Notes: generated by a model from the sequence alone, not told the origin. 64,000 nucleotides of DNA from Falsihalocynthiibacter arcticus (GCF_000812665.2 NZ_CP014327.1:3997501-4061500); one strand, 5' to 3'; counted from the stretch's first letter, positions 28,148-39,255 are shown. Numbers and translations: made by a program.

Positions 28148-28261
28148 TGTAATTATTGCACTTGTGGCATCAACCTGCCGCAAATTCGTCGCCTTCATTG
28201 ACCCGCGCGCCAATCTGGTTTATTGGCAAGTGCAGTCCGCATTCTGCGGCTCTTGAACGCT

Positions 28262-28285
28262 GGGACGCGTTGTAGCAGGCGTCCC
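28262..28285 (+). other. Hairpin in the leader of the DEAD-box helicase gene
   Basis: GGGACGC and GCGTCCC form a perfect 7-bp stem with a 10-base loop, 38 bases before the helicase start. No T tract follows, so it is not a terminator. It may be a structured 5' leader element. Confidence 0.4.
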
Positions 28286-28323
28286 TCAACCTTGCGGCCC
28301 GATGCCGTAATAGATGGACATCA

Positions 28324-29820
28324 ATGACTAAATTTAGCGATCTAAAACTCAATCCCAAAGTTCTCAAAGCTATTGAAGCTGCGGGTTACGACACGCCAAC
28401 GCCGATTCAGGCAGGTGCGATTCCTCCAGCACTCGAAGGGCGTGATGTCTTGGGCATCGCCCAAACGGGCACAGGAAAAACTGCCAGCTTTACCCTGCCA
28501 ATGATTACGATGCTCGCCAAAGGCCGCGCCCGTGCACGGATGCCGCGCAGCCTTGTTTTGGCCCCTACCCGCGAACTTGCCGCACAAGTTGCCGAAAACT
28601 TTGATATTTACGCCAAGGGGACAAAATTGACCAAGGCGCTGTTGATTGGTGGGGTCTCGTTCAAGGAGCAAGACCAACTGATTGACCGTGGTGTTGACGT
28701 TCTAATTGCGACACCTGGCCGTCTGCTCGACCATTTTGAGCGTGGCAAGCTATTGCTCACTGGCGTGCAAATCATGGTTGTCGACGAGGCGGACCGGATG
28801 CTTGATATGGGGTTCATCCCCGATATCGAGCGCATTTTCAGCCTTACCCCTTTTACCCGTCAAACCCTGTTTTTCTCGGCCACGATGGCGCCTGAAATTG
28901 AACGGATTACCAATACGTTCTTGTCCAACCCCGTTAAAGTCGAAGTGGCCCGTGCGGCCACGACGAGCGAAACGATTCAGCAATCCGTTGTGATGGTCAA
29001 ACCAAGTCGCAAGGACCACGCCGCTAAAGAAAAACGTGATGTTTTGCGGGCTTTGATCGAGCAAGAAGGCGACGCATGTTCCAATGCCATCGTGTTCTGT
29101 AATCGCAAGGTTGATGTGGATATTGTCGCGAAATCCCTAAAGCAACACGGGTATAACGCGGAACCTATTCACGGCGATCTAGAACAAAGCAAGCGTATGG
29201 CGGTACTTTCTGGCTTCCGTGAAGGGGCAATTCGCTTCCTTTGCGCGTCAGATGTTGCCGCACGCGGACTTGATATCTCAAACGTGAGCCACGTCTTTAA
29301 CTTTGACGTTCCAAGCCACGCCGAAGACTATGTGCACCGGATCGGCCGCACAGGTCGTGCAGGACGTTCCGGCAAAGCCATCACCATTTGCTCTACACAG
29401 GATGAACGCAATTTTGAAGACATCCTGCGGTTGGTAAAGATGGACGTTCCCGTTATGGAAAATCCCCTAGCTATGGCAAAACCTGTTGAAGCTGCCACCG
29501 AAAGCCCCGTTGAGGCGAAACCCGAAGCAGAGGTTTCCGAGAAACCAAAGCGGACACGTCGTCGTCGCGGTGGTGCAAAAACGGATGCAGCGGCCCCTGA
29601 GGTTGCACAAACCGTTGAGGCCGAAGCCCCCGTTGTTGTCGACAACGTCGTCGCTTTAGAGCAGCCTGCGCCCAAACCTAGACAGCCACGCGCCCCCAAA
29701 GAAGCGCCCGCCAACCACCAACAACGTGAGGGTCGCGGCCGCGACAACCGTGTTGTCGGAATGGGCGACCATCTACCGGGCTTCATTGCTATGAGCTTTG
29801 AAGAGCGCCGGACCAGTTAA
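28324..29820 (+). CDS. rhlE: DEAD-box ATP-dependent RNA helicase, RhlE-like
   Basis: A 498-aa RNA helicase. Core motifs in order: Q motif TPTPIQ, motif I AQTGTGKT near residue 49, Ia PTRELAAQ, II VDEADRMLD, III SATM, V ASDVAARGLDI, VI HRIGRTGRAGR. The core is followed by a roughly 120-residue disordered tail with a basic KRTRRRRGG patch and Pro/Ala/Glu-rich stretches, as in RhlE-type enzymes. The assignment to RhlE over other subfamilies is by overall likeness only. A bidirectional terminator follows. Confidence 0.92.
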   Translation: MTKFSDLKLNPKVLKAIEAAGYDTPTPIQAGAIPPALEGRDVLGIAQTGTGKTASFTLPMITMLAKGRARARMPRSLVLAPTRELAAQVAENFDIYAKGTKLTKALLIGGVSFKEQDQLIDRGVDVLIATPGRLLDHFERGKLLLTGVQIMVVDEADRMLDMGFIPDIERIFSLTPFTRQTLFFSATMAPEIERITNTFLSNPVKVEVARAATTSETIQQSVVMVKPSRKDHAAKEKRDVLRALIEQEGDACSNAIVFCNRKVDVDIVAKSLKQHGYNAEPIHGDLEQSKRMAVLSGFREGAIRFLCASDVAARGLDISNVSHVFNFDVPSHAEDYVHRIGRTGRAGRSGKAITICSTQDERNFEDILRLVKMDVPVMENPLAMAKPVEAATESPVEAKPEAEVSEKPKRTRRRRGGAKTDAAAPEVAQTVEAEAPVVVDNVVALEQPAPKPRQPRAPKEAPANHQQREGRGRDNRVVGMGDHLPGFIAMSFEERRTS

Positions 29821-29851
29821 GCGAAGGTCAAAAACCTAAATAAAACCAAAT

Positions 29852-29885
29852 AAAAAAGGGCGGGCCATGCGACCGCCCTTTTTTT
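29852..29885. terminator. Bidirectional intrinsic terminator between rhlE and rnj
   Basis: AAAAAAGGGCGG and CCGCCCTTTTTTT form a GC stem with A and T runs on either side of a 9-base loop. It closes both convergent transcripts, including the long nuo-birA-coaX-rnj unit. Confidence 0.9.
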
Positions 29886-29917
29886 AACTCTTAGCCCTTA
29901 AGTTGGTCGAGAGGGGG

Positions 29918-31594
29918 CTAAGCCCCCATCAAACGGCTCACAACAACAGTCACTTCTGCCTTTTTGCCAACTTCGTTCTGTGTGGTCATACGTGTCGCGC
30001 GACGGATTTGCTCTTCGATTTTATCGTCGTCCAAAAGCGTTTTGTCGTCCATGCGCATCATCACCTGCGTAAGATCACCCTCAAGCACTTCAACCAATTC
30101 TGCATTGCTTGTGCCGTTGCGGGGAAGGCCCATCGTCTCGACCCATGGCTCGCCAAGCGGCGTGTCATCCTCGTCGATAATGACATTAACCATCACGTGC
30201 CCATGCAGCGCCATGCGAATGCGTTCCCGCACAACCCCGTCCATTGCGCCGATTTTCACGGAGCCATCGAGATAGGTACGGCCTGTATCAATATATTCGA
30301 CAACGGAGGGACGGTTTCCAGCAAAATCGACCATCATTCCGTTCACCGCAACAAGGCTCGCAATGCCGCGCGCTTCACCAAGTTTTGCGTGTTGGCGCAA
30401 ATGGCGGTGTTCACCGTGCATCGGGATCAACATTTGTGGCTTGAAAACTTCATGTGTGCGTTCAATATCTGGCCGATTGGCGTGGCCGGACACATGGTAA
30501 AGGCCATCGTCGTCGTCCACAATATCAACGCCCATTTCCGAGAACGCATTCATGATCGAGATCACGCCGCGTTCATTTCCGGGGATAGTTTTAGACGAGA
30601 ACAACAACGTGTCGCCCTCTTTCATCGACATCCCGAGGTACTTTCCGCGCGAGAGTTGCGCGACGGCGGCACGGCGTTCGCCCTGTGATCCCGTGGCCAA
30701 CAATAACAGGTTGTTGCGGGGAATTTCGCGGGCTTCTTCAACAGGAATAACCGTTGGGAAATCCTTGAGCAAACCGGTTTCCATACCCGCCTGCACCATG
30801 CGACGCATGGCGCGTCCCAACAGCACAACCGAACGTCCGGACCGCTGCCCTGCGAGCGCAAGCGTTTTCAAACGCGCAACGTTGCTCGCGAAAGTCGTCG
30901 CAACAACCATACCCGCGGATTCACCGATGAGGCGCTCAATTTCTGGGCCAACAGTGGCCTCGGAACGGCCCGCTTTGACGGAAAACACATTCGTTGAGTC
31001 ACAGACCAGAGCTTTGACGCCAGGTTTGGCGATCTCGGCCCAGAGTTTGGGATCAAAGGCTTCGCCCAAAACAGGTGTTTCGTCGAGCTTGAAGTCGCCC
31101 GTGTGCACGATACGACCTGCAGGTGTGTCGATTACGAGGCCCGAACTTTCGGGAATCGAGTGCGCGACGGGGAAGAAGGACACCTTAAACGGCCCCGCTT
31201 CCGTGACGGCAGGATAGACCGGAACGGTGTTGACGGCGCTCGGATCCGCGCCCTGCTCTTCCATTTTGCGGCGTGCGTGGTGGGCCGTAAAGACCCGCGC
31301 ATAAACAACCGGCGCACCAAGTTTGCGCCACATATGGGCGATACCGCCGATGTGGTCTTCGTGGGCGTGGGTGATGAAAACCGCCTCTAGGCGATCTTTG
31401 TTTTTCTCAAGCCACGTGATGTCGGGCATGATCAGGTCAACACCTGGGGTGCTGTCCATATCAGGGAAAGTCACGCCGAGGTCGACGAGAATAAGACGTT
31501 CGCGGCCCTTGGGGCCGTAACCGTATACATAGGCGTTCATACCGATTTCACCGGCGCCGCCAAGGGGGAGGTAGATCAGACGATCTCTGCTCAT
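29918..31594 (-). CDS. rnj: Ribonuclease J
   Basis: A 558-aa metallo-beta-lactamase/beta-CASP ribonuclease involved in RNA maturation and decay. It begins MSRDRLIYLPLGGAGEIGMN. The zinc-binding THAHEDHIGG lies near residue 76, with HTGDFKLDETP and SGHANRPD following. It overlaps coaX by ATGA. The birA-coaX-rnj order downstream of nuoN is shared by many relatives, which suggests at least partial co-transcription with complex I. Confidence 0.96.
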   Translation of the reverse strand: MSRDRLIYLPLGGAGEIGMNAYVYGYGPKGRERLILVDLGVTFPDMDSTPGVDLIMPDITWLEKNKDRLEAVFITHAHEDHIGGIAHMWRKLGAPVVYARVFTAHHARRKMEEQGADPSAVNTVPVYPAVTEAGPFKVSFFPVAHSIPESSGLVIDTPAGRIVHTGDFKLDETPVLGEAFDPKLWAEIAKPGVKALVCDSTNVFSVKAGRSEATVGPEIERLIGESAGMVVATTFASNVARLKTLALAGQRSGRSVVLLGRAMRRMVQAGMETGLLKDFPTVIPVEEAREIPRNNLLLLATGSQGERRAAVAQLSRGKYLGMSMKEGDTLLFSSKTIPGNERGVISIMNAFSEMGVDIVDDDDGLYHVSGHANRPDIERTHEVFKPQMLIPMHGEHRHLRQHAKLGEARGIASLVAVNGMMVDFAGNRPSVVEYIDTGRTYLDGSVKIGAMDGVVRERIRMALHGHVMVNVIIDEDDTPLGEPWVETMGLPRNGTSNAELVEVLEGDLTQVMMRMDDKTLLDDDKIEEQIRRATRMTTQNEVGKKAEVTVVVSRLMGA

Positions 31595-32370
31595 TTGGAT
31601 TGGGTATCCTTGTTGTATTTGTGGATGACAGTCAAACCATGCATGGTGAGATCATCTTCGAAGTGGTCAAAGAGCGCGTGGCCCTGTTGAAATAAGGGGG
31701 CGAGTCCGCCAGTCGAGATAACTTTCATCTCACGGCCAAACTCGGCTTTAATCTGTTCGCATATCCCGTTCACCAATCCAACGTAACCCCAAAAAATGCC
31801 TGACTGCATGCAGGCAACAGTGTTTGTGCCAATAACTTTGGCGGGTTTGGTCACATCCACGTGAGGGAGGGCGGCGGCGGCTTGGGAAAGCGCCTCAAGG
31901 CTCAGGTTTACACCTGGCGAAATAACACCGCCGATATAGGCGCCATCTTGGTCAACCACATCAAAGGTGGTCGCGGTGCCAAAGTCCACGATGATCAGGT
32001 CACCGCCATAAAGGTCAAAGCCGGAAACGGTATTCACAAGCCGATCAGGTCCAACGGCGGTTCCCGCATCAACCCGCACGGCGACCGGCAGGAGGCACTC
32101 GGGTTTGCCCACCACGATCGGACGGGTGTTGAAATAACGATCCGTGAACACACGCAGGTTAAAAACCACGCGCGGCACGGTGGAGCTGATGATCACATCG
32201 GTGATCTCAACCTCAAGTTTGCGCATTTGCATGAGGGTGGCAAGCCACACGTAATATTGGTCCGCCGTGCGTTGGTGTTCTGTGGAACAGCGCCACGTCG
32301 CGAGGAATTTCTCCCCGTCCCAAATTGAAAAAACCGTATTTGTATTGCCGCAATCAATCGCAAGAAGCAT
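31591..32370 (-). CDS. coaX: Type III pantothenate kinase
   Basis: A 259-aa enzyme for the first step of coenzyme A synthesis, phosphorylation of pantothenate. It begins MLLAIDCGNTNTVFSIWDG, the ATP-binding start of the ASKHA fold, with GPDRLVNTVSGFDLYGGDL and DFGTATTFD in the middle, then GGVISPGVNLS. Type III enzymes need a monovalent cation and resist CoA feedback (family knowledge). It lies 8 bases from birA. Confidence 0.97.
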   Translation of the reverse strand: MLLAIDCGNTNTVFSIWDGEKFLATWRCSTEHQRTADQYYVWLATLMQMRKLEVEITDVIISSTVPRVVFNLRVFTDRYFNTRPIVVGKPECLLPVAVRVDAGTAVGPDRLVNTVSGFDLYGGDLIIVDFGTATTFDVVDQDGAYIGGVISPGVNLSLEALSQAAAALPHVDVTKPAKVIGTNTVACMQSGIFWGYVGLVNGICEQIKAEFGREMKVISTGGLAPLFQQGHALFDHFEDDLTMHGLTVIHKYNKDTQSK

Positions 32371-32378
32371 TGGGCCTC

Positions 32379-33128
32379 CTAAAAGAATACATCAGCCGCA
32401 GGAATAGCGTGCCGCCCTGAAGAGGTCAGGAGTATAAGTTTACCATCGTCATCAATGGTTTCAAATGTGCCGAAAAGCTCGTCGTTTGTGGTGCGGGCGC
32501 GAATAGGTTCGCCCAAACGCGCGGCCCGCGCCAGCCATGCTTCGCGGGTCGGGGCAAAACCATAGGTCGTAAAGCTGTTTTCCCAGCGGGCATAGCTCAC
32601 GGCGAGTAGTTCAAGGAATTCTTCAGGGGTCACACGTGCGCCCGTTTCACTCAATAGGTCGACGGGTGCGAGAGCCCCCTCCTCAACGTCGTCCTTGCTT
32701 GGAGCGGCCACAAGGTTGACGCCGATGCCGATAGAGAGCGGTGTTGTTCCATCGGGCTGGGTTGAGCTTTCAAGGAGGATACCCGCGAGCTTTCCCCCAT
32801 TGAGCAAAACGTCATTCGGCCATTTGAGGGCAAAAGGTTCGGCCCGTCCGGTGCAATCAACTAGGGCGTCAAAAAGGGCGAGCGACGCCACAAAACTGCG
32901 TAAAGCCACGATTGCCGGAGGCTCGTTCGGGCGCATGGTGAGGGTGGCGGCGAAGTTGCCTTTTGGCATAGACCACGCGCGTCCGCGACGGCCCCGTGCA
33001 CCGGTTTGTTCATGGGCAAGAATCCACGTGGGGGCTGCTAGTTTTGACGCAAGCCGCGCCGCCTCGTTGAGCGTGCTGTCCACACTTGCGAGGATGTGTC
33101 GGCCATAGCCCGCAGGCCAGGCCGACAT
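32379..33128 (-). CDS. birA: Biotin-[acetyl-CoA-carboxylase] ligase
   Basis: A 249-aa enzyme that attaches biotin to carboxylases. The catalytic block is GARGRRGRAWSMPKGNFAAT near residue 45, followed by LKWPNDVLLNGGKLAGILLE. There is no N-terminal helix-turn-helix, so it is a monofunctional ligase and not a repressor like E. coli BirA. A likely client, MccA, is encoded at 53846-55795. ATG 33128 gives the family N-terminus; the longer open frame to 33209 overlaps nuoN. Confidence 0.95.
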   Translation of the reverse strand: MSAWPAGYGRHILASVDSTLNEAARLASKLAAPTWILAHEQTGARGRRGRAWSMPKGNFAATLTMRPNEPPAIVALRSFVASLALFDALVDCTGRAEPFALKWPNDVLLNGGKLAGILLESSTQPDGTTPLSIGIGVNLVAAPSKDDVEEGALAPVDLLSETGARVTPEEFLELLAVSYARWENSFTTYGFAPTREAWLARAARLGEPIRARTTNDELFGTFETIDDDGKLILLTSSGRHAIPAADVFF

Positions 33129-33138
33129 GAGGGGCGCC

Positions 33139-34578
33139 TTACTTGACAAGAGCCGCCGCAGCCGCATTTGCGAGGGGTTCGATGCCAAAAAGATTGACCA
33201 TTCCAACAACCATAATCGCGGCTGATGCCATCAACAATCCCCAGAGAACGGGCGAAGATACGCGATCAAGCGGATCTACTTCTTCGCCAAAGTACATGTA
33301 ATAAACGATGCGCAGGTAATAGAACGCGCCAATCACTGAAGCGATCACACCCGCAATTGCAAGCCACGCCATGCCCGACGACACCGCCGCTTGGAGCACC
33401 GCCAGTTTACCAAAGAAACCAACCATAGGGGGGACGCCTGCGAGGCTGAACATAAGGACCAAAAGTGCAAGGGCGCGCAGTGGCTCTTGAGTGGCATATC
33501 GGTTCAGGCTTTTGATGTCCGTCACGGGTTTGCCATCGCGTTGCATCATCAGGATGAACGCGAATGTTCCGACGTTCATGGTGACATAGATGGTCATATA
33601 AATGAGCATCGCCTGAACACCTTCAACCGTTCCAGCCGCCAACCCCATAAGGGCAAAACCCATATGTGCGATGGAACTATACGCCATCAGGCGTTTGATG
33701 TTGGTTTGACCAATCGCGGCAATCGCGCCGAGGAACATGGAAAGCACCGAGATCAACGCGATGATCTGGCTCCAATCGCCGATGGTATTGCCAAAAGCAT
33801 CAAAAACCACGCGGGCAAACAAGCCCATTGCCGCCACTTTGGGCGCCGTGGCAAAAAACGCAGTAACAGGAGTGGGCGAACCTTCATAGACATCAGGGGT
33901 CCACATGTGGAACGGCACTGCCGAAACTTTGAACGCCAAACCAGACACGATAAACACGAGACCAATAAGCATGCCAATCGGCAAATGTTCGCCCTGAACT
34001 GACGCGAGAATGTCGGAGAAAACTGTTGTCCCAGAGAAGCCGTAAACGAGGGACGAGCCATACAGCAGCAAACCCGAGGAGAGCGCGCCAAGCACGAAAT
34101 ACTTCAAGCCAGCTTCGGTGGACTTAACCGAGTCACGGCGCAGCGAAGCCACGACATAAAGCGACAGCGATTGTAGCTCGAGACCGATATAAAGCGCCAT
34201 CAGATCGCCCGCGGACACCATCATCATCATGCCCACAGTCGCAAGCGCAATCAAAACTGGATACTCAAAGCGCAGCAGGTCGTTTTTGGTCATGTAGCCC
34301 TGCCCCATCACCAAGATGGCAGCGGCGGACCACAGGATCACAACCTTTGCATAGCGCGAGAATGCGTCATCAATAAAGGCTTCGTTGAAGGCCGTGCTTG
34401 CCCCCTCGCCCGCGGAAAAAATCCAGAGGCCAAGAACCACCATAACAATGGCCGCCGCCCAAAGGATAGAGGGGCCGGCCTCGTCTTTTTTGGTGAAGAC
34501 GCCAAACATCAGCGCCCCCATGGCAAAAACGGCCAAGACGATCTCTGGGAGAACTACGGAGATATCTGCAGAAAGCAT
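33139..34578 (-). CDS. nuoN: NADH-quinone oxidoreductase subunit N
   Basis: A 479-aa antiporter-like membrane subunit of complex I, with about 14 hydrophobic segments. The pumping lysine region [19 protein letters not shown] and the second conserved block [14 protein letters not shown] are present. ATG 34578 has AAAGGTGGG upstream, which decides it over a GTG three codons earlier. Last of the nuo genes, 10 bases from birA. Confidence 0.97.
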   Translation of the reverse strand: MLSADISVVLPEIVLAVFAMGALMFGVFTKKDEAGPSILWAAAIVMVVLGLWIFSAGEGASTAFNEAFIDDAFSRYAKVVILWSAAAILVMGQGYMTKNDLLRFEYPVLIALATVGMMMMVSAGDLMALYIGLELQSLSLYVVASLRRDSVKSTEAGLKYFVLGALSSGLLLYGSSLVYGFSGTTVFSDILASVQGEHLPIGMLIGLVFIVSGLAFKVSAVPFHMWTPDVYEGSPTPVTAFFATAPKVAAMGLFARVVFDAFGNTIGDWSQIIALISVLSMFLGAIAAIGQTNIKRLMAYSSIAHMGFALMGLAAGTVEGVQAMLIYMTIYVTMNVGTFAFILMMQRDGKPVTDIKSLNRYATQEPLRALALLVLMFSLAGVPPMVGFFGKLAVLQAAVSSGMAWLAIAGVIASVIGAFYYLRIVYYMYFGEEVDPLDRVSSPVLWGLLMASAAIMVVGMVNLFGIEPLANAAAAALVK

Positions 34579-34589
34579 CGGACCCACCT

Positions 34590-36131
34590 TTAGTGTGTAA
34601 CTGCTGCGCCAGCTTCCGCCAAAGCAGGCAGAGCAGCGTGGTAATTGGTGACAAGCGCCTCAACGGAGGGGCCAATAAGATCGGTAACGAGGCTTGGGTA
34701 AACCCCGAGCAAGATCGTCATGGCAACCAGTGGGGCAAAGATCGTTTTTTCTAGGCGCGTCATGTCCGTGATAGACTTGAGGCTCTCCTTGAGCAACTCG
34801 CCCATAACGACCCGACGATAAAGCCACAAAGCGTAGGCCGCCGAGAAGATCACGCCAGAAGCCGCAATCATAGCCGCCCAAGTGTTGACTTGGAACACGC
34901 CGACAAGCACGAGGAATTCCCCGATAAAGCCAGACGTCCCTGGAAGGCCAACGTTCGCCATCGTGAAGAACATGAAGATCAACGCATAGGCTGGCATCCG
35001 GTTCACAAGTCCACCGTATGCCGCGATATCACGTGTGTGCATGCGGTCATAAATCACGCCCACACAGAGGAAGAGCGCGCCAGAGATAAAGCCGTGCGAG
35101 ATCATTTGGAAGATCGCGCCGTCAATGCCCTGTTGGTTCGCCGCAAAAATCCCCATCGTCACATACCCCATGTGCGCAACCGAGGAATAGGCAATCAGCT
35201 TCTTCATGTCGGTTTGAACGAGGGCCACGAGGCTCGTGTAGACAATCGCGATGGCAGAAAGCGTAAAGACAAAATTTGTCATATGCTCGGCACCAACAGG
35301 GAACATCGGAAGGCTAAACCGCAGGAAGCCATAGCCGCCCATTTTCAGCAGGATCGCCGCCAGAACAACAGAACCCGCAGTCGGCGCTTGAACGTGTGCG
35401 TCAGGAAGCCAAGTGTGCACAGGCCACATCGGCATTTTCACCGCGAAACTGGCAAAGAAGGCAAGGAACAGAAGCGTTTGCATGCCGCCGACAATGCTAA
35501 ACCCGAGAACTTGGATGGTTTCAGACGCGAAATCATGGGTCAGAAGCTGCACGATATCCGTTGTGCCAGCATCCAGATACATGGCGATCATCGCGACCAG
35601 CATGAGAACAGACCCAAAGAACGTATAGAGGAAGAATTTGAACGCCGCATAAATGCGATCCTTGCCACCCCAAATCCCCACGATGAGGAACATCGGGATA
35701 AGACCCGCCTCAAAGAAGACGTAGAACAGGATCAGGTCAAGCGCCATGAACACACCGAGCATCAGCGTTTCAAGGAGCAAGAAAGCGATCATATAGTCTT
35801 TAACTTTAGTGGTTACACTCCAGCAGGACAGGATCACCAAAGGCATCAGGAACGTGGTCAGCATCACAAAGAGAAGCGAAATGCCATCCACACCCATTTT
35901 ATAGGATAGGCCCATAATCCATTGAGATTCTTCAACGAATTGGAAACCTGTGTTTGAAGCATCAAATCCAGTCAGGACACCGAGGGACAACAGGAACGTC
36001 GCAGTGGTTGTGGCCAGCGCCACCAATTTCGCATTGCGTTGGGCAAAGGCGTCGTCACCCCGAAGGAACAGCGCCAAAACGAGCGCGCCCAAAAGCGGAA
36101 CAAAAGTGACGATGGAAAGAAGGTTTTCCAT
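34590..36131 (-). CDS. nuoM: NADH-quinone oxidoreductase subunit M
   Basis: A 513-aa proton-pumping antiporter-like subunit of complex I. Conserved marks are the glutamate region [34 protein letters not shown], and the lysine loop [15 protein letters not shown] near residue 310. Full length with 14 expected helices. It lies 2 bases from nuoL and 11 from nuoN. Confidence 0.98.
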   Translation of the reverse strand: MENLLSIVTFVPLLGALVLALFLRGDDAFAQRNAKLVALATTTATFLLSLGVLTGFDASNTGFQFVEESQWIMGLSYKMGVDGISLLFVMLTTFLMPLVILSCWSVTTKVKDYMIAFLLLETLMLGVFMALDLILFYVFFEAGLIPMFLIVGIWGGKDRIYAAFKFFLYTFFGSVLMLVAMIAMYLDAGTTDIVQLLTHDFASETIQVLGFSIVGGMQTLLFLAFFASFAVKMPMWPVHTWLPDAHVQAPTAGSVVLAAILLKMGGYGFLRFSLPMFPVGAEHMTNFVFTLSAIAIVYTSLVALVQTDMKKLIAYSSVAHMGYVTMGIFAANQQGIDGAIFQMISHGFISGALFLCVGVIYDRMHTRDIAAYGGLVNRMPAYALIFMFFTMANVGLPGTSGFIGEFLVLVGVFQVNTWAAMIAASGVIFSAAYALWLYRRVVMGELLKESLKSITDMTRLEKTIFAPLVAMTILLGVYPSLVTDLIGPSVEALVTNYHAALPALAEAGAAVTH

Positions 36132-36133
36132 AA

Positions 36134-38233
36134 TTATTCAGCCCCTCCGCTGATTGTCATCCAAGTGATTAACACCACCAAACCGAGCACCATAGCCAGC
36201 GCGTAGTGGAACAGGTAACCCGACTGGGCGCGCCCTGCGAGGCGGGTAAAGAAGGGGATGATCCCCATGGCGAGTCCGTTAAGACCCCCGTCGATAATTT
36301 TCATATCGCCCACCTTCCAGAAGAAACGGCCTATTGCTTTGCTGCTGCGCACAAAGAGCACGTCGTATATTTCGTCAAAGTACCATTTGTTAAGCAGGAA
36401 CAGATAGATAGGCTGGTTTGTCTTTGCCAAACTAACTGGAAGCTTCGGATTTACGATATAGAACAGATACGCCAATCCAAGGCCGAGCATCATCGCGATG
36501 AAGGGCGAAACTTTGACCCATTTAGGCGCGTGGTGTGCGTTGTCCACCACATGATTGTCGGGGCTAACGTAAAGTGCGCCCTGCCCTTTGGTCCAACCTG
36601 CCGCAACAACATGTTCAGCTTCAGGAGCAGCCTCGGTTGCGGGTTCTGCATGTGTATCCGCTTCTTCTGCGTGGCCCTCAGTTGCCACAACTTCATGCGT
36701 TGGCACACCCCAGAACTTATTGACCTGATCGTGGTCGCCAAAGAAGCTACCAAACCAAATCATCCCCGAGAACACCGCCCCAAGAGCGAGTACACCGAGT
36801 GGAATCAACATCACCATCGGGCTTTCATGCGCATGCTCATGCGTGTGCTTGTCGCCACGCGCTTCGCCAAAGAAAGTCATGAACATCAAACGCCAGCTGT
36901 AGAAACTTGTCATAAAGGCCGCAATTACCAGCATCCAGAAGGCATACATGCCGACGCCATTTTGCGCGCCCCATGCGCTTTCAATAATCGCATCCTTGGA
37001 CAGGAACCCAGCGAAACCGATAGTAGTAAGGGGAACGCCGACACCGGTAATGGCCAGAGTGCCGATCAACATCGCGTAATAGGTCATCGGGATCTTCTTA
37101 CGAAGACCGCCAAAATTGCGCATGTCTTGTTCGTGGTGCATCGCGTGGATCACAGAGCCAGCGCCAAGGAACAACATCGCTTTAAAGAACGCGTGTGTAA
37201 ACAAGTGGAACATCGCCGCCGAGTAAGCGCCAACACCCGCCGCCACAAACATATAGCCAAGCTGCGAACAGGTGGAATAAGCGATAACGCGTTTGATGTC
37301 GTTCTGCACAAGACCAACGGTCGCCGCAAAGAACGCCGTGGTTGCCCCAATGATAACGATAAATGTGGTGGCGTCTGGTGCAAATTCCATCAACGGGGAC
37401 ATGCGACACACAAGGAAAACACCGGCAGTAACCATCGTCGCCGCGTGGATCAGCGCCGAAACAGGTGTTGGACCTTCCATCGCGTCGGGAAGCCATGTGT
37501 GCAGGAACAACTGGGCCGATTTACCCATCGCACCAATGAACAAGAGGAACGCCAACAGGTTGGCCGCATTCCACTCGGTCCAGAGGAAATGAAGTTGCGT
37601 CTCAGCAAGCTTAGGCGCCGCCGTGAAGATTTCGTCAAACGAGATACTATCTGTCAGATAGAACAGACCGAAAATCCCGAGCAGGAAGCCAAAGTCCCCG
37701 ACACGGTTGACGATAAAGGCTTTCATCGCCGCCGCATTTGCCGAAGGCTTGCGGTAGTAGAAACCAATCAGCAAATAGGAGGCAACCCCAACGCCTTCCC
37801 AACCAAAGAACATTTGGAGAAGGTTATTGGCTGTCACCAACATGAGCATGGTGAAGGTAAAGAAGCTCAAATAGGCAAAGAAGCGTGGCTTGTAGCTTTC
37901 GCCAACTTTCCATGCCGGATCATTGTCCATATAGCCAATGGAATAAAGGTGAACGACGCTCGAAACCGTTGTCACAACGATCAACATCAACGCGGTGAGG
38001 CGATCCAAGCGAATGGCCCACGCCACATCAAGGCTGCCAGACTGAACCCAGTCGAGAATGTGGATATAGCGCGTTTCGCCATCAAACGTGAAGAAAATGA
38101 TCCAGCTGAGGAAGGCCGCAAGAAACAACAGACCCGTTGTCAAATATTGCGCGCCCTTCTCGCCGATATAACGCCAGCCAAAACCCGCGATAAGCGCGCT
38201 GACGAGCGGTGCAAAAAGAATGATTTTTTCCAT
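36134..38233 (-). CDS. nuoL: NADH-quinone oxidoreductase subunit L
   Basis: A 699-aa distal pump of complex I. Typical blocks are [20 protein letters not shown] near residue 145, [25 protein letters not shown], and [15 protein letters not shown]. It continues to the long lateral helix at the C-terminus. An Ala/Glu/His-rich hydrophilic insertion near residues 515-550 is seen and is common in alphaproteobacterial NuoL. Follows nuoK by 6 bases. Confidence 0.98.
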   Translation of the reverse strand: MEKIILFAPLVSALIAGFGWRYIGEKGAQYLTTGLLFLAAFLSWIIFFTFDGETRYIHILDWVQSGSLDVAWAIRLDRLTALMLIVVTTVSSVVHLYSIGYMDNDPAWKVGESYKPRFFAYLSFFTFTMLMLVTANNLLQMFFGWEGVGVASYLLIGFYYRKPSANAAAMKAFIVNRVGDFGFLLGIFGLFYLTDSISFDEIFTAAPKLAETQLHFLWTEWNAANLLAFLLFIGAMGKSAQLFLHTWLPDAMEGPTPVSALIHAATMVTAGVFLVCRMSPLMEFAPDATTFIVIIGATTAFFAATVGLVQNDIKRVIAYSTCSQLGYMFVAAGVGAYSAAMFHLFTHAFFKAMLFLGAGSVIHAMHHEQDMRNFGGLRKKIPMTYYAMLIGTLAITGVGVPLTTIGFAGFLSKDAIIESAWGAQNGVGMYAFWMLVIAAFMTSFYSWRLMFMTFFGEARGDKHTHEHAHESPMVMLIPLGVLALGAVFSGMIWFGSFFGDHDQVNKFWGVPTHEVVATEGHAEEADTHAEPATEAAPEAEHVVAAGWTKGQGALYVSPDNHVVDNAHHAPKWVKVSPFIAMMLGLGLAYLFYIVNPKLPVSLAKTNQPIYLFLLNKWYFDEIYDVLFVRSSKAIGRFFWKVGDMKIIDGGLNGLAMGIIPFFTRLAGRAQSGYLFHYALAMVLGLVVLITWMTISGGAE

Positions 38234-38239
38234 GATGCG

Positions 38240-38545
38240 CTAGCCCTTCATCACGTTGACATCTTCGACCGCGATCGTGCCGCGGTTGCGGAAGAAGCAG
38301 ACAAGGATCGCAAGGCCAATCGCGGCCTCAGCGGCGGCAACCGTCAGGACAAACAGCGTAAACACCTGCCCGACAAGATCGCCCAAATAACTTGAGAACG
38401 CGACAAAGTTGATATTGACCGCAAGCAGCATAAGCTCAATCGACATCAAAATGACGATGACGTTCTTGCGATTCAGGAAAAGCCCGAAAATACCGATGAC
38501 GAATAACGCCGCCGCCACCGCGAGATAATGTTCAAGTCCGACCAT
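38240..38545 (-). CDS. nuoK: NADH-quinone oxidoreductase subunit K
   Basis: A 101-aa membrane subunit of complex I with three helices. It begins [21 protein letters not shown] and holds both conserved membrane glutamates, in [15 protein letters not shown] and [11 protein letters not shown]. Full length. Its start lies 3 bases after the stop of the 30-codon ORF at 38549-38641. Confidence 0.98.
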   Translation of the reverse strand: MVGLEHYLAVAAALFVIGIFGLFLNRKNVIVILMSIELMLLAVNINFVAFSSYLGDLVGQVFTLFVLTVAAAEAAIGLAILVCFFRNRGTIAVEDVNVMKG

Positions 38546-38548
38546 ATT

Positions 38549-38641
38549 TCAGTCCTCGTCTTTCTCGTTCTTCTTGCGATACCAACGCACCGCCAGTCCA
38601 AAGGCAATCATCGCAACACCGATAACCAGCCATAAATTCAC
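38549..38641 (-). CDS. Small membrane ORF between nuoJ and nuoK (30 aa)
   Basis: A 30-codon frame starting with GTG at 38641-38639, overlapping the nuoJ stop as GTGA, and ending TGA at 38551-38549. It encodes one hydrophobic helix ([20 protein letters not shown]) followed by a strongly charged tail ([10 protein letters not shown]), a positive-inside layout. GGGGCAGGG upstream can serve as ribosome binding site. It exactly fills the gap between nuoJ and nuoK, which argues for a real gene. Function unknown; a complex I accessory subunit or assembly factor is possible. Confidence 0.65.
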   Translation of the reverse strand: MNLWLVIGVAMIAFGLAVRWYRKKNEKDED

Positions 38642-39255
38642 AGCAAACCCTGCCCCGGTTTCACGTCGACAACTTTCATTGCCTTCGCCGGATCACGATG
38701 CATCTGTTCCAACACGTTTTGGCGTTTCACATCCGGACGATGACGCATCGTCAGCACAATCGCGCCAATCATCGCCACCAGCAAAATCAGACCCGAGGCC
38801 TGAAACAGGTAGATGTAATCGTCATAGATAAGTTGCCCCAATGCGGCCGTATTTTGCACGTCACTTGGGTTGGGCGTCACGGCAGCGCGCGCGGCTTCAG
38901 CGGTGTCCGCTGCATTCCAAACGCCAATCGCAAGTCCGAGTTCCATCAACAAAACAACGCCAATCAGCAAAGCAAACGGCACAAACTTGGCCATCCCCCC
39001 CCGCAACTCAGCAAAGTCCACATCAAGCATCATCACCACAAACAGGAACAGCACGGCCACCGCGCCAACGTAAACGATCACCAGAAGCATCGCCACGAAT
39101 TCCGCACCGAGGATCACAAAAAGTCCTGCCGTCGACAGGAACGCAAGGATCAGCCAAAGCACCGAGTGCACAGGGTTGCGCGACACAACCACAAACAGCC
39201 CCGCCGCAACAGTTGTTATGGCAAAGACATAAAAGGCGAAATCAACAATGCCCAT
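38638..39255 (-). CDS. nuoJ: NADH-quinone oxidoreductase subunit J
   Basis: A 205-aa complex I membrane subunit with five helices. The conserved stretch [29 protein letters not shown] near residues 50-78 is diagnostic. ATG 39255 has AAGGACAG upstream. An eight-G tract inside it is of the correct length, in contrast to the three frameshifted G tracts elsewhere in the window. Confidence 0.97.
   Translation of the reverse strand: MGIVDFAFYVFAITTVAAGLFVVVSRNPVHSVLWLILAFLSTAGLFVILGAEFVAMLLVIVYVGAVAVLFLFVVMMLDVDFAELRGGMAKFVPFALLIGVVLLMELGLAIGVWNAADTAEAARAAVTPNPSDVQNTAALGQLIYDDYIYLFQASGLILLVAMIGAIVLTMRHRPDVKRQNVLEQMHRDPAKAMKVVDVKPGQGLL

Noticed and set aside
36206-38395. Very long open frame (over 700 codons) on the plus strand opposite nuoL
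   Set aside because: Its composition is the mirror of the nuoL codons (rich in His, Arg and Gln), there is no ribosome binding site, and nuoL itself is unambiguous. It is a shadow of codon bias.
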